Shown: positions 52,107-62,880 of the stretch, piece by piece | Position numbering within the stretch: position 1 is the first letter of the stretch | Layout of the letters: the number at the start of each line of letters is the position of its first letter | Assembly (NCBI RefSeq): GCF_023016085.1 | Contig: NZ_JALKBF010000002.1 | Coordinates: forward strand, 62,001-126,000 | DNA: 64,000 nt | Direction of reading: 5' to 3' | Origin: Aliiroseovarius sp. F47248L | GTDB lineage: Bacteria > Pseudomonadota > Alphaproteobacteria > Rhodobacterales > Rhodobacteraceae | The notes under the pieces: generated by a model | Database searches by the model: none | What the model was told of the DNA's origin: nothing | What the model saw: only the letters and a program-made list of their open reading frames with translations | Translations under genes and position numbers: made by a program

Positions 52107-55100
52107 ATGACGGCAGGCAATACCCACAACAGGATCGCCATTATCGGGCGGGCTGGGCGGTTTTCGTCAGCCCCGACAGTGCGCGACTACTGGCGGCTGT
52201 TGGCTGACGGCCGGTCGGGCGAAACGCGCCTGTCTGATGCCGACCTTCTGGCCGCTGGTGTGCCGCGCACGACACTTGCCGATCCCGGCTATGTGAAAGT
52301 GGCGCATGTTTTCCCGGACATGGAGTGTTTTGACGCAGGCTTTTTCGGGTTTTCGCCCAAGGAAGCATCGATCATGGACCCGCAACACCGCCACTTTTTG
52401 GAAACCTCATGGGAGGCGCTTGAAGACGCGGGCCACATGCCCGAAAATTTTGATGGGCGCATCGGTGTCTACGCCGGGTCGGGGATGCAGACCTATATGC
52501 CCTATAACCTGCTGTCCAACCCAGAGCTGTTGGACGAGATAGGGTATTTCCTGCTGCGACACACCGGCAATGACAAAGATTTCCTGACCACACGCCTGTC
52601 TTATCTGTTGAATCTGACCGGGCCGTCGGTGGCTGTGCAGACGGCTTGTTCGACATCGCTTGTCGCGGTCCACATGGCCGCGAACTCGCTTCTGAATATG
52701 GAATGCGACATGGCGCTTGCGGGTGGCGTGACGATCGAGCTGCCGCACCGGGTCGGGTACGGGTTCTCGCCAGGTGAAATCCTGTCGCCGGACGGATTGT
52801 GCCGCACGTTTGATGACGACAGTCAGGGCACTGTGTTCGGGTCGGGTGCTGCTATGGTTGTATTGCGCCGATATGACGACGCAGTTGAAGATGGCGACGA
52901 CATCAAGGCGGTTATTCTGGCCAGCGCGATTAACAATGACGGGTCGGGCAAGGCCAGCTATCTTGCGCCCTCGGTCGATGGACAGGCGGAAGCCGCTGCC
53001 GAAGCGGTGGCGCTGGCCGGGGTCGACCCATCGTCGATCAGCTACATCGAAACGCACGGAACCGGCACGCCGATTGGTGACCCGATCGAGTTATCTGCGC
53101 TCGATCAGGTCTATGGTGACGCGCTCAAGGGTAGTATTGGCATCGGCTCGGTCAAAACCAATATCGGCCACACGGATACCGCGGCGGGCACGGCCAGTCT
53201 TATCAAGGTGGTCGAAGCACTGCGCCACAAATATCTGCCCGCCAGCCTGAACTTCACAACTCCGAACAAGCGCTTTGATTTTGACAGCAGCCCGTTTCAA
53301 GTGGTCGCTAAAGGGCGTGATTGGAATAGGGGCGAAGCCCCACTGCGCGCCGCTGTAAACTCGCTTGGCGTCGGTGGCACCAATGCGCATGTGGTGGTGG
53401 AAGAAGCACCGCCGCGTGCGGCTACCGCCGGTGATGGAAATTGGCAGCTGTTCCCGTTCTCGGCGCGCACTGATGCGTCGTTGGAGGCTGGGCGCACGGT
53501 GTGGGCTGACTTTTTATCAGATGCACCCTCAGCCAACGACATCGCTTATACTTTGCGAGAGGGGCGGCGGGCCTTCGGTGAACGTAGTGTCGTTGCAGCG
53601 CGTTCGGCCGACGAGCTAGCCGCGGTGCTTGATCAGGCAAACTCTGTCCTGGCGCGGCGCGCCAAAGCCACGGATGAACCGACACAGATTGTCTTTCTGT
53701 TCCCCGGCGGTGGGGCGCAATATCCCGGCGCTGGGGCAGGGATGTTAACGCAGTCAAAGGTATTTGCGGATGCGGTGAACGCCTGCTTCGCCGATTTGCC
53801 AGATACCGCGCCAAACGATCTTTATCGTGTGATGTTTGAATGCACGCTGGATGATACTGAAGCGCGCCGCAAACTGGGGCAATCCGGCTATGCGATCCCG
53901 GCGCTGTTCATTTTGGAATACGCGTATGCTGCGGTTTGGAAAGGCTGGGGGATCACGCCTGACGCGATCCTTGCGCACAGTGTGGGCGAATACGCAGGCG
54001 CAGTGGTTGCGGGTGCGATGACGCTGCGCGATGCGCTTGCCGTCGTGACCCTGAGGGGTCAGGTCATGGACGCCGCCCCAACCGGCGCCATGACGACCGT
54101 GCCGTTCCCCGAGGACGAAACCCGCGCGATACTGCCTGATAGTTTGGACATTGCGGCGATCAACACCGCAGAAACCACCGTCGTCTCTGGCACATTGTCC
54201 GAAATCGAGGCGTTTGAAAAGAAACTGGCTCGTGACGGGATCGAAGCGCGTCGCATTCATATCGACGTGGCGGCCCATTCGCGCCAGCTTGACGGACAGT
54301 TGGACCAATTCCGCTCAGGGTTTGAAGGCGTTCACTTTACCGCGTTGAACGTCCCGATGGTGTCGTCGATGCGCGGCGACTGGGCGCAGGGGGAAGATCT
54401 GATCAGTGCCGATTACTGGGTCCGTCATTTGCGCAACACAGTGCGCTTTACCGATGCGGTATCTGCCGCTCTTGATACCCCTAATCGAATTGTGATCGAG
54501 GTTGGGCCCGGCCAAACCCTTGGCCCGCTTGTTGAAGCGGCGGTCAGCGATCATCCGGCGGCTGCGATCCTGCCCAGTGCACCTGCGGTGACGGATACCA
54601 CAGATGAATATGGTGCGGCGCTGGCGGCGTTTGGAGGACTATGGGCGGCGGGGCACGAGATTGATTGGTCGAAAGCCGTTGCGACGGCGGGTCAGCGGGT
54701 ATCCCTGCCGACATACGCATTCGAAAAGCAAAGACATTGGATCGAACCCGGTAAAGGAGTCGGGGATCGTGCAGAGGACGATGTCCTGACAATTCCACGG
54801 ATCGAAGACATTGATATGTGGTTCGAGAAGCTTGAATGGCAGACGGCGCCGCGAACGGGGCTTGCGCCGGATCTGTCGGGTCCATGGCTTGTCTTTGCCA
54901 ATGATGATGTTCTGTCTGAAATGGTGCTGCGCGAATTGGGCACCGCCGGGGCGCAAGTGATCCGGGTGATGCAAGGGGATGCCTTTGCGACAATTGACGG
55001 TGGTTATACCCTACGCCCGGACTGCGCCGAGGATTATGACCAGTTGGGGCAGGCTATGGGAGAGGTACCGCCGCGCATCCTGTCGCTGTGGTCGCTGGCA

Positions 55101-58100
55101 GGCGGCAAATCATTTGAAAACGCCTATGACCTTGCGCGCATGTTGCAACAGACAGAAGTGCCGCCGGGCGCGCGGCTGGGCATTGCGACCTGCAATATAA
55201 CCGCGCTTGCTGATCCTTCAGCGACTGCGCCCGAAAACGCCGCGTTACTGGGCGTGACCAGATCCGCCCCGCGCGAGGTGCCGGGGCTGGCTGCGGTGCT
55301 TGTTGATCTGCTACAGGACGGCGTGAATTGCGCCGCGCAACTGTTGGCCGAGGTGGCTGGAAGTGGCGCCGATGATCTGGTTGCGCTGCGCGATGGTGGC
55401 AAAAGGTTGGTGCGTCGTCGTGTACTTGCCCCGGCCCCCTCTCCGAACACGACAGAACTGCCAAAGCGCTTACGTCGAGGCGGCACGTATCTGATCACCG
55501 GTGGGACCGGGGGCATTGGTCGCCAGATGGCACTGTGGTTGGCGCAGACTGTCGGGGCAAATGTCGCGCTTTTGTCGCGTTCAGCCCAACCCGATCCAAT
55601 GTTTGAGGCCAAGATCACTGCCGCCGGTGGCGCGCTTTTAATGGTGGCTGCCGATGTTACGGATGAAGCTGCTCTGAGCGATGCGATCAACAAAATTCGT
55701 GCCCGATTTGGCGATCTGAACGGGGTTATTCATGCGGCGGGTCTGCTGGATGACGCACCTTTGGCCGCGCGTTCTGCCGCGGATGCTGCATCTGTCATGG
55801 CCCCGAAATTGTTGGGCGGAGAGTTGTTGAACCGCCTGTTGCCTTCAGGCACGCTGGATGTGTTCGCAACGATTTCATCCACCTCGGTCGAGGTTGGGCC
55901 ACCGGGACAGGTGGCCTATGTCGGGGGCAATGCTGCGGTGGATGCATTGGCCGCCTCACGTCCGGACGGACTATCAATCGCTTGGGGCACTTGGCGTGAT
56001 AGCGGTATGGCCGCTCGGGCATATGGGCACGAGATGATCGGCGATGATAAAGGAATTCTGGGCCAACGCCACGAGGGTGAAGGGAAGTCTGTCGTTTTCC
56101 AGCGCGTGCTGGATCCTGAACAGAATTGGGAGCTGTCCGAACATGTCGTGGCCGGTCATCCCGTTCTGCCCGGCACTGCCTATATCGAACTGGCCCATGA
56201 GGCGGCGCGTCAGGTTCTGAACGGAAAGCCTTACGAAATCAACGCATTGTCGCTGGCCCAGCCGATGGTATTCAGTGAGGGATTGCCGCGTGTGATGCAA
56301 ATCTCGCTGCGCCCCGTGCTGGATGGGTATGACCTGACGGTTGAAAGCCGTTTGGGCAGCGATGCGCAGATGACGGATCATGCGCAGATGCGGATCAGGA
56401 TCGTGCGTGCGCAGGACCAATCTTTGCCGGAAGATTTGGTGCGCACCGCCGAGCTGTTGCCAATTGCGCGCGACACACGCAGCACCCAAGAGGATCTGAT
56501 CGGGTTTGGACCGCGCTGGGACAGCGTGACCGATACCCGTCGCAATGCAGATGTGATCGAGGGGCATTTTCAGCTGCCCGATACGTTTGCCGATGATCTT
56601 GTGATTCACCCTTTGCATCCCGCCCTCTTGGATATGGCGGCGACATTCGGGCTTGGTCTGTTGGAGTTATCTGCGGACCACTCGATCTATGCCCCTATGT
56701 CAGCAGATCGTGTGCGCGTTTTCGCACCCCTGCCGGATCGGGTGATCAGTCGGGCGCGCAAAGTGGCCGAGACGCCGGGTTCATTTGTTGCTTTCGATGT
56801 GCTGATCACTTCTGAGGATGGCGCGCCATTGATGGTGATTGAACATTTGGCGTTGCGCGCGATTGATCGGGCGCAACTGTCCGTCGCCCCCAAGGCGGCG
56901 CGTCTGACCGATCAGCTTTTGGCGACCGGTATTCGGGATCACGAAGCACCAGCGGTCTTTGCCCGTGCCTTTACCCATCCGGCAAAGCATCTGGTTGTTT
57001 CGCCCACATCGCTGGACCTTGTGGCGCTGGCAATGGCTGAGGCGAACAAACCAGCCAAAGCGGGCGAAAAACGCAGTGGATCAGGTGGTAGGATTGCCGA
57101 TCCGGTAGCGGCAAAGCTGGCAGGGATCTGGGCTGAGATTCTTGGGGTCGATGGGATCGGGTTGGATGATGATTTCTTTGACCTTGGCGGTCATTCGCTA
57201 AGCGCCGTGCGCATGTTCGGACGCATACGAAAGGAATACGAGGTTTCGTTGCCGCTGGCGACCTTGTTCGAAGCGCCGTCGGTTGCGACACTTGCAGCAT
57301 TGGTGCGCGACAAGGCAGGGATCGAGGCGGTCGAGGGCACTGCTCCGGACACATCCGATGCGCAACGCAAGCCAAGTACCAAATCGTGGAGCCCGCTTGT
57401 CGTGATCACCAAAGGGTCCGAATACGTGCGGCCTTTCTATTGTATTCATGGGGCAGGGGGGAACATCCTGAATTTCCGGCCTCTGGCAGGCTTTTTGGAC
57501 CCAAGCATCCCATTTGTGGGCTTGCGCGCGCTTGGATCCGACGGTGGATCCGAGGTCGACGAGACGATTGAGGCAATGGCCGAGCGCTATATTCGCGCGA
57601 TGAGGGATTATCAACCGATCGGCCCCTACCGACTGTCTGGATATTCCGGAGGCGGCGTTGTGGCGTATGAGATGATGCGGCAATTGCGTGCAGCGGGCGA
57701 CGAGGTTGAGACGCTGGTCTATTTCGACACTATCGCACCGCATATGTCGCACAAGCCCTTGTCGTTGGTGCAGAAACTGTGGGCAGCGCGCAAATGGGAT
57801 ATAGAGTTTGCTTTGGGTTGGCGCGAGCGCAGGCAGGGCCGCGACCAAGATCGCCGCAACGCCGAGCTGATCCGGCAACATTTAGCCGCTGGCGACCGTT
57901 TGCCCGACGAACTGATCGGACAGCGCATGACCGACGCCTTCGTGGACGCACAGACCCGATATGAAACACCAAGTCAGGATGCGACAGTCACATTGTTCAA
58001 GGCCCGAAAGGCGGGAACGTTGTTTATCGCCGCAGGACCAAATCTTGGCTGGGATCGCTATATTGATGGCCCAATCGACATACGCGAATTTGACTGCGAC

Positions 58101-58178
58101 CATTTCACGATGATGACAGAGCCGGCAATTATTCAGATCGGTGATGTCTTAAATAAGTTATTGCTTCGGAAAGAGTAA
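52107..58178 (+). CDS. Type I polyketide synthase, one module: KS-AT-KR-DH-ACP-TE
   Basis: The protein has 2023 residues. The ketosynthase (1-430) has Cys181 in TACSTS, then HGTGT and NIGHT. The acyltransferase (about 525-830) has Ser625 in AHSVGE and AAHS in the specificity position, consistent with malonyl-CoA. A structural region (about 895-1090) precedes the ketoreductase (about 1120-1310): GGTGGIG at about 1131 and Tyr1271 in VAYVGGNAA. The dehydratase (about 1330-1620) has His1346 in HVVAGHPVLP. The carrier has Ser1697 in LGGHSL, and the thioesterase (about 1790-2020) has Ser1847 in GYSGGG. No enoylreductase. The order KR before DH is unusual. It probably elongates the NRPS-bound unit once and releases it. 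Confidence 0.94.
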   Translation: MTAGNTHNRIAIIGRAGRFSSAPTVRDYWRLLADGRSGETRLSDADLLAAGVPRTTLADPGYVKVAHVFPDMECFDAGFFGFSPKEASIMDPQHRHFLETSWEALEDAGHMPENFDGRIGVYAGSGMQTYMPYNLLSNPELLDEIGYFLLRHTGNDKDFLTTRLSYLLNLTGPSVAVQTACSTSLVAVHMAANSLLNMECDMALAGGVTIELPHRVGYGFSPGEILSPDGLCRTFDDDSQGTVFGSGAAMVVLRRYDDAVEDGDDIKAVILASAINNDGSGKASYLAPSVDGQAEAAAEAVALAGVDPSSISYIETHGTGTPIGDPIELSALDQVYGDALKGSIGIGSVKTNIGHTDTAAGTASLIKVVEALRHKYLPASLNFTTPNKRFDFDSSPFQVVAKGRDWNRGEAPLRAAVNSLGVGGTNAHVVVEEAPPRAATAGDGNWQLFPFSARTDASLEAGRTVWADFLSDAPSANDIAYTLREGRRAFGERSVVAARSADELAAVLDQANSVLARRAKATDEPTQIVFLFPGGGAQYPGAGAGMLTQSKVFADAVNACFADLPDTAPNDLYRVMFECTLDDTEARRKLGQSGYAIPALFILEYAYAAVWKGWGITPDAILAHSVGEYAGAVVAGAMTLRDALAVVTLRGQVMDAAPTGAMTTVPFPEDETRAILPDSLDIAAINTAETTVVSGTLSEIEAFEKKLARDGIEARRIHIDVAAHSRQLDGQLDQFRSGFEGVHFTALNVPMVSSMRGDWAQGEDLISADYWVRHLRNTVRFTDAVSAALDTPNRIVIEVGPGQTLGPLVEAAVSDHPAAAILPSAPAVTDTTDEYGAALAAFGGLWAAGHEIDWSKAVATAGQRVSLPTYAFEKQRHWIEPGKGVGDRAEDDVLTIPRIEDIDMWFEKLEWQTAPRTGLAPDLSGPWLVFANDDVLSEMVLRELGTAGAQVIRVMQGDAFATIDGGYTLRPDCAEDYDQLGQAMGEVPPRILSLWSLAGGKSFENAYDLARMLQQTEVPPGARLGIATCNITALADPSATAPENAALLGVTRSAPREVPGLAAVLVDLLQDGVNCAAQLLAEVAGSGADDLVALRDGGKRLVRRRVLAPAPSPNTTELPKRLRRGGTYLITGGTGGIGRQMALWLAQTVGANVALLSRSAQPDPMFEAKITAAGGALLMVAADVTDEAALSDAINKIRARFGDLNGVIHAAGLLDDAPLAARSAADAASVMAPKLLGGELLNRLLPSGTLDVFATISSTSVEVGPPGQVAYVGGNAAVDALAASRPDGLSIAWGTWRDSGMAARAYGHEMIGDDKGILGQRHEGEGKSVVFQRVLDPEQNWELSEHVVAGHPVLPGTAYIELAHEAARQVLNGKPYEINALSLAQPMVFSEGLPRVMQISLRPVLDGYDLTVESRLGSDAQMTDHAQMRIRIVRAQDQSLPEDLVRTAELLPIARDTRSTQEDLIGFGPRWDSVTDTRRNADVIEGHFQLPDTFADDLVIHPLHPALLDMAATFGLGLLELSADHSIYAPMSADRVRVFAPLPDRVISRARKVAETPGSFVAFDVLITSEDGAPLMVIEHLALRAIDRAQLSVAPKAARLTDQLLATGIRDHEAPAVFARAFTHPAKHLVVSPTSLDLVALAMAEANKPAKAGEKRSGSGGRIADPVAAKLAGIWAEILGVDGIGLDDDFFDLGGHSLSAVRMFGRIRKEYEVSLPLATLFEAPSVATLAALVRDKAGIEAVEGTAPDTSDAQRKPSTKSWSPLVVITKGSEYVRPFYCIHGAGGNILNFRPLAGFLDPSIPFVGLRALGSDGGSEVDETIEAMAERYIRAMRDYQPIGPYRLSGYSGGGVVAYEMMRQLRAAGDEVETLVYFDTIAPHMSHKPLSLVQKLWAARKWDIEFALGWRERRQGRDQDRRNAELIRQHLAAGDRLPDELIGQRMTDAFVDAQTRYETPSQDATVTLFKARKAGTLFIAAGPNLGWDRYIDGPIDIREFDCDHFTMMTEPAIIQIGDVLNKLLLRKE

Positions 58179-58226
58179 TTTCCTAAATCTGACCAAACGG
58201 TAAAAAGTTTCCTGTCACGACGATGT

Positions 58227-58240
58227 ATGACTTAGATCAA
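58227..58240 (+). promoter_or_regulatory. Candidate FNR/NnrR box upstream of the nos genes
   Basis: ATGACTTAGATCAA matches TTGAT-N4-ATCAA at 8 of 10 fixed positions, 58 bases before the first gene of the cluster. FNR/Dnr-type regulators control nos genes under low oxygen and nitric oxide. Right half-site ATCAA is perfect. Confidence 0.6.
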
Positions 58241-58298
58241 GGAAGCGCGGCGTTCTATCCCGCACAACCTAGGCTGAAACGCGTAGAGGGATTCGGCA

Positions 58299-58769
58299 AT
58301 GCGCCGTATGTGGCAGATGTTAAAGATTATTGTGGGGGCCGTTCGTCGGACCGTCAGCAATGCTGCTTTGACCGTGTCACTGCTGGCTTTGGTGTTGCAG
58401 CTTTTTACGTCGTCGATGGGTACTGCATCCAATGGGACATGGATCGAAATCTGTTCTGATTTTGGCACGGAATATGTGCAGGTGGATTTGTCGGATCCGA
58501 CACTGCCTTCACCGGACGATTGCCACGATTGTTTTGATTGTGTGATGTGCGCCGCGTCGATGGCCGCATTGACGGGCACCAATCAGCCGCAGTTTGCGCC
58601 GATGCGCGATGTCGCAGGGATCGTATTTCTTAAACCGCAAATCATTGGTGTTGCGCTTAGACGCGCCTGGCCTGAAACCCGTGGCCCTCCAGCCGCGAAC
58701 ATAGATATAGCAGACTGCGCCACGTGCGCGATCATGGCGTCAATCCAAGAAAACGGAGGTGCGCTGTGA
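58299..58769 (+). CDS. Cys-rich DUF2946-like protein coupled to nosR
   Basis: The 156-residue protein has one N-terminal membrane helix or signal anchor (residues about 20-38) and cysteines at 52, 75, 78, 81, 84, 140 and 143. The cluster DCHDCFDCVMC (C-H-x-C-x2-C-x2-C) with a C-terminal CATC looks like a metal site. DUF2946 proteins of similar size carry a Cys/His cluster and occur near copper functions. Its TGA overlaps the nosR GTG start, so expression is coupled. A copper delivery or electron role in nitrous oxide reduction is inferred. The family call is moderate. Confidence 0.6.
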   Translation: MRRMWQMLKIIVGAVRRTVSNAALTVSLLALVLQLFTSSMGTASNGTWIEICSDFGTEYVQVDLSDPTLPSPDDCHDCFDCVMCAASMAALTGTNQPQFAPMRDVAGIVFLKPQIIGVALRRAWPETRGPPAANIDIADCATCAIMASIQENGGAL

Positions 58770-60946
58770 CTGTAAAGCGCGCGATCTTTAACTGGCTCAG
58801 TGCCATTGTTGTGATCCTTTCCGGGGTCATGGCGGGCGAGGCAAACGCCGAAAGCCTTGCAAATTTCCTTCCCGACATTACGCCGTCTGAATTGGCCGAA
58901 GGCGCCGACGCGTTCGGCCCGATCCGCGAGGATGTGCCCGTTGCCCCGGTCCTTAAGGGTGGCGAGACGATCGCCTATGCCTTCCTGACCTCGGATTTCG
59001 TTGGCACGACAGGATATTCGGGCAAACCTATCCATGTGGTCGCCGCAATTGACGCGGATGCGATTTTGACCGGTGTGAAGCTCGTCAAGCACTCGGAACC
59101 GATCGTACTGATCGGCATCCCCAACTCGAAAATGATCAAGGTGACCGAAGGCTACAAGGGTCTTGACCTGAAAGCCGAGGTTGCCGCCGGCGGCACCGCG
59201 CATGATCTGGACATCATTTCAGGCGCGACCGTAACGATCATGGTGATTGACGATAGCCTTGTGCGCGCGGGCATCAAAGTCGCGCGCGGTCTGGGGCTTG
59301 GCGACTTGTCCCCGGCACAGGCCGAAGGGCCGAAACGCGAAGTGGACATGTCACAAGAGACCATATCTGACTGGACCACTTTGGCGGGCGACGGATCGGT
59401 GCGCCGCATGACGCTGGACGTGGGCCAAATCAACGCTGCGTTCGAAGAAACCGGCGATGCCCGCGCCATCAAGCGCCCGGCGAAAGGCGCGCCGGATGAC
59501 ACGTTCATCGACATGCATTTGGCATTGGTTTCGGTGCCGTCCATCGGCAAATCGTTGCTGGGCGAAGCGGAGTATGAGAACCTGACCGGTTGGTTGGAAG
59601 AAGGCGAACACGCAATCCTTGTGATGGGGCGCGGGACCTACAGCTTCAAAGGGTCGGGCTATGTCCGGGGCGGTATCTTTGACCGTATTCACATGATCCA
59701 GGGTGACAAGTCGGTTCGCTTCTTTGACAAGCAACACCTTCGGGTTGGTGCTCTGGCAACTTCCGACAGTCCCAGCTTTACCGAATTGGATCTGTTCAAA
59801 ATCCCGGCCGAGGTTGACTTCAACCCAGCCGAACCCTTTCGTCTGCAATTGTTGGTGCAACGCGCAGTCGGGGCAATTGACAAGGCGTTCCTGACCTTCG
59901 ATCTGGACTACAAGCTACCACAGGATTATTTGCTGCCAGTGGCCGCACCGGCACCCGTTCTGAACGATGCCGATGACGAAGCCGCCGCCAAGTCGCAACT
60001 GTGGAAGCGAATCTGGAAAGACAAATCGGTCGAGATCGGTATCCTTGGCGCGATGCTTCTGGTGCTGACAGGCACATTCTTCTTCCAGTTTCAGGCCACC
60101 GCGAACGCACGCGTCTTTTTCTGGTTCCGTATGAGTTTCCTGACCTTCACGCTGTTTTTCCTTGGCTGGTATGCCAATGCACAGCTGTCGGTGGTGAACC
60201 TGTTGGCGCTGGTGAATAGTCTGCGAAGTGGCTTCACATGGGACGCATTCCTGATGGACCCGCTGGTGTTTATCCAGTGGTTTGCGGTCGCCGCCGCACT
60301 GGTGTTCTGGGGTCGAGGAGCTTACTGCGGCTGGCTGTGCCCGTTCGGCGCATTGCAAGAGCTGACGAACCGCATCGCGCGGGCGTTCAAAGTGCCGCAA
60401 TGGACCTTGCCTTGGGGTCTGCATGAGCGCCTGTGGCCGATCAAATACATGATCTTCTTCGGTTTGTTCGGGCTGAGCATGGTGTCGCTTTCCATGGCTG
60501 AACACTATGCCGAGGTTGAACCGTTCAAGACCGCGATCATCCTGAAATTCGTGCGCGACTGGCCGTTTGTGGTCTTCGCTGTCGCGATTATCGTCGCGAA
60601 CCTGTTCGTTGAACGGTTCTATTGCCGCTATGTCTGCCCGCTGGGCGGTGCACTGGCAATCCCGGCGCGTATCCGCATGTTTGACTGGCTGAGACGCTAC
60701 AAGGAATGCGGTAATCCTTGTCAAACCTGTGCAAATGAATGCCCCGTCCAGGCCATTCACCCGACAGGTGAGATTAATCCCAACGAGTGTGTCGACTGCC
60801 TGCATTGCCAGGTTCTGTATCAGTCGGCCGACAAATGTCCGGTCGTGATCCGCAAGCTGAAGCGACGCGAGAAGATCGGGGCGGCGGATCTGAATATTCC
60901 GCCCAGAAATCCACCGGCTAATCACCCTAATGCCAAGACGTCATAA
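58766..60946 (+). CDS. nosR: NosR: membrane flavoprotein/iron-sulfur protein for nitrous oxide reductase
   Basis: The protein is 726 residues from a GTG preceded by GGAGGT. The signal peptide is followed by a periplasmic FMN domain with SGATVT (Thr for covalent FMN), about six membrane helices with two CxxxCP-type motifs (CGWLCP and CRYVCP), and a C-terminal cytosolic domain with two [4Fe-4S] sites: C-x3-C-x2-C-x3-CP in [13 protein letters not shown] and CVDCLHC...CP. NosR feeds electrons to NosZ and is needed for its expression and activity. It is coupled to the upstream Cys-rich gene and 23 bases before nosZ. Confidence 0.96.
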   Translation: MTVKRAIFNWLSAIVVILSGVMAGEANAESLANFLPDITPSELAEGADAFGPIREDVPVAPVLKGGETIAYAFLTSDFVGTTGYSGKPIHVVAAIDADAILTGVKLVKHSEPIVLIGIPNSKMIKVTEGYKGLDLKAEVAAGGTAHDLDIISGATVTIMVIDDSLVRAGIKVARGLGLGDLSPAQAEGPKREVDMSQETISDWTTLAGDGSVRRMTLDVGQINAAFEETGDARAIKRPAKGAPDDTFIDMHLALVSVPSIGKSLLGEAEYENLTGWLEEGEHAILVMGRGTYSFKGSGYVRGGIFDRIHMIQGDKSVRFFDKQHLRVGALATSDSPSFTELDLFKIPAEVDFNPAEPFRLQLLVQRAVGAIDKAFLTFDLDYKLPQDYLLPVAAPAPVLNDADDEAAAKSQLWKRIWKDKSVEIGILGAMLLVLTGTFFFQFQATANARVFFWFRMSFLTFTLFFLGWYANAQLSVVNLLALVNSLRSGFTWDAFLMDPLVFIQWFAVAAALVFWGRGAYCGWLCPFGALQELTNRIARAFKVPQWTLPWGLHERLWPIKYMIFFGLFGLSMVSLSMAEHYAEVEPFKTAIILKFVRDWPFVVFAVAIIVANLFVERFYCRYVCPLGGALAIPARIRMFDWLRRYKECGNPCQTCANECPVQAIHPTGEINPNECVDCLHCQVLYQSADKCPVVIRKLKRREKIGAADLNIPPRNPPANHPNAKTS

Positions 60947-60969
60947 GATCCTTGAAGGAGGTAAATACG

Positions 60970-62877
60970 ATGACTGAAGAAACCAAAGACCTATCCATGA
61001 CCCGTCGGGGCATGTTGGGGGCTGCCGCTACCACTGCGGTTGTCGCTGGCACCGGCGGTATCGGTGGCTCAATGATGACGGCGACCCCTGCACGTGCGGC
61101 GTCGGCCCTGAATCTTGAGCCCGGCGAGTTGGACGAATATTACGGCTTCTGGTCGTCGGGTCAGACCGGCGAGCTGCGTATCCTGGGCTTCCCGTCGATG
61201 CGCGAGCTGATGCGCGTTCCCGTGTTCAACCGTTGTTCGGCGACCGGCTGGGGCCAGACCAACGAAAGCATCAAGATCTTTGAAGACGGCATGTTGCCCG
61301 AAACCAAGGCGTTTCTGGCGGCCAACGGCAAACGCGTGCATGACAATGGTGACCTTCACCACCCGCACATGTCGTTCACCGACGGCACCTATGACGGTCG
61401 TTACCTGTTCATGAACGACAAGGCGAACACCCGCGTGGCGCGTGTTCGTTGCGACGTGATGAAAACCGACAAGATCGTGGAAATTCCGAACGCAAAAGCC
61501 ATTCACGGCCTGCGTCCGCAGAAATTCCCGCGCACCGGTTACGTGTTTGCCAATGGCGAAGATGAAACGCCGATCGTGAACGATGGTTCGATCCTGGATG
61601 ATCCCAGCCAATACGTGAACTTCTTCACCGCTCTTGACGGCGACACGATGGAGATTTCGTGGCAGGTGATGGTGTCGGGCAACCTTGATAACACCGACTG
61701 TGACTATCAGGGTAAATTTGCCTTCTCGACCTCTTACAACTCGGAAATGGGGATGAACCTTGCCGAGATGACAGAGAACGAATTGGATCACGTTGTTATC
61801 TTCAACCTTGCAGAAATCGAAGCCGGTATCGCTGCTGGTGATTTCACCGAAATGAACGGTGTGAAGGTGATCGACGGCCGGAAGGGTCAGAACAAGAAAT
61901 ACACACGCTACGTTCCGATCCCGAACAGCCCACACGGCATCAACACCGCACCAGATCAGCAGCACGTCGTTGTAAACGGCAAGCTGTCGCCGACATGCTC
62001 GGTTCTGGACGTGACCAAGATGCCCGCATTGTTTGACGAAGACGCTGACCCGCGCTCCTGCGTGGTGGCCGAGCCTGAACTGGGCCTTGGGCCGCTACAC
62101 ACAGCGTTTGACGGCAAAGGCATGGCCTATACCACGCTGTTCCTAGACAGCCAGATGGTTAAATGGGACATCGCGAAAGCCATCGAAGCCTATGCGGGTG
62201 CCGATGTTGATCCGATCATCTCCAAGGTTGATGTGCATTATCAACCGGGTCATAACCACACATCCATGGGTGAAACCAAGGAAGCCGATGGCAAGTGGCT
62301 GGTGTCGCTCAACAAGTTCTCGAAAGACCGGTTTATCAATGTCGGTCCTTTGAAGCCCGAGAACGAGCAGATCATCGACATCTCGACTGATGATATGAAA
62401 GTGGTTCATGACGGCCCGACCTTCGCCGAACCGCATGACGTGATCATCGTGCGTCGTGACATCGTGAATCCGGTTGATGTCTGGGATCGTAACGACCCGA
62501 TGTGGGCCGAAACCCGTGCGCAGGCCGAAGCCGATGGCGTCGATATCGACGACTATATGGACACTGTTATTCGCGACGGCAACAAAGTGCGCGTTTATAT
62601 GTCCAGCCAAGCTCCGACTTTCGCGCTTGAGACCTTCGAAGTGAACGAGGGTGACGAAGTCACAGTGATCATCACCAACTTGGATGACATTGACGACCTG
62701 ACGCACGGCTTTACGCTGAACAACCACGGCGTCGCGATGGAGATCGGCCCGATGGCGACAGCCTCGGTCACGTTCACAGCCGCGAAACCCGGCGTTTACT
62801 GGTATTACTGCCAGTGGTTCTGCCACGCACTCCACATGGAGATGCGCGGTCGGATGTTCGTGAAACCGAAAGCCTAA
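60970..62877 (+). CDS. nosZ: NosZ: nitrous oxide reductase
   Basis: The 635-residue periplasmic enzyme converts N2O to N2. The start is the ATG with AAGGAGGT at a 7-base distance; a TTG six codons earlier would put the ribosome site inside the gene. A twin-arginine signal ([18 protein letters not shown], cleavage after ARA) fits clade I NosZ. CuZ-cluster histidines are seen in DLHHPHMSF and later HGIN, HVVVN and HTS segments. The CuA domain at the C-terminus shows [13 protein letters not shown] with both Cys, His and Met ligands. All ligands inspected are present. Confidence 0.97.
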   Translation: MTEETKDLSMTRRGMLGAAATTAVVAGTGGIGGSMMTATPARAASALNLEPGELDEYYGFWSSGQTGELRILGFPSMRELMRVPVFNRCSATGWGQTNESIKIFEDGMLPETKAFLAANGKRVHDNGDLHHPHMSFTDGTYDGRYLFMNDKANTRVARVRCDVMKTDKIVEIPNAKAIHGLRPQKFPRTGYVFANGEDETPIVNDGSILDDPSQYVNFFTALDGDTMEISWQVMVSGNLDNTDCDYQGKFAFSTSYNSEMGMNLAEMTENELDHVVIFNLAEIEAGIAAGDFTEMNGVKVIDGRKGQNKKYTRYVPIPNSPHGINTAPDQQHVVVNGKLSPTCSVLDVTKMPALFDEDADPRSCVVAEPELGLGPLHTAFDGKGMAYTTLFLDSQMVKWDIAKAIEAYAGADVDPIISKVDVHYQPGHNHTSMGETKEADGKWLVSLNKFSKDRFINVGPLKPENEQIIDISTDDMKVVHDGPTFAEPHDVIIVRRDIVNPVDVWDRNDPMWAETRAQAEADGVDIDDYMDTVIRDGNKVRVYMSSQAPTFALETFEVNEGDEVTVIITNLDDIDDLTHGFTLNNHGVAMEIGPMATASVTFTAAKPGVYWYYCQWFCHALHMEMRGRMFVKPKA

Positions 62878-62880
62878 ACC

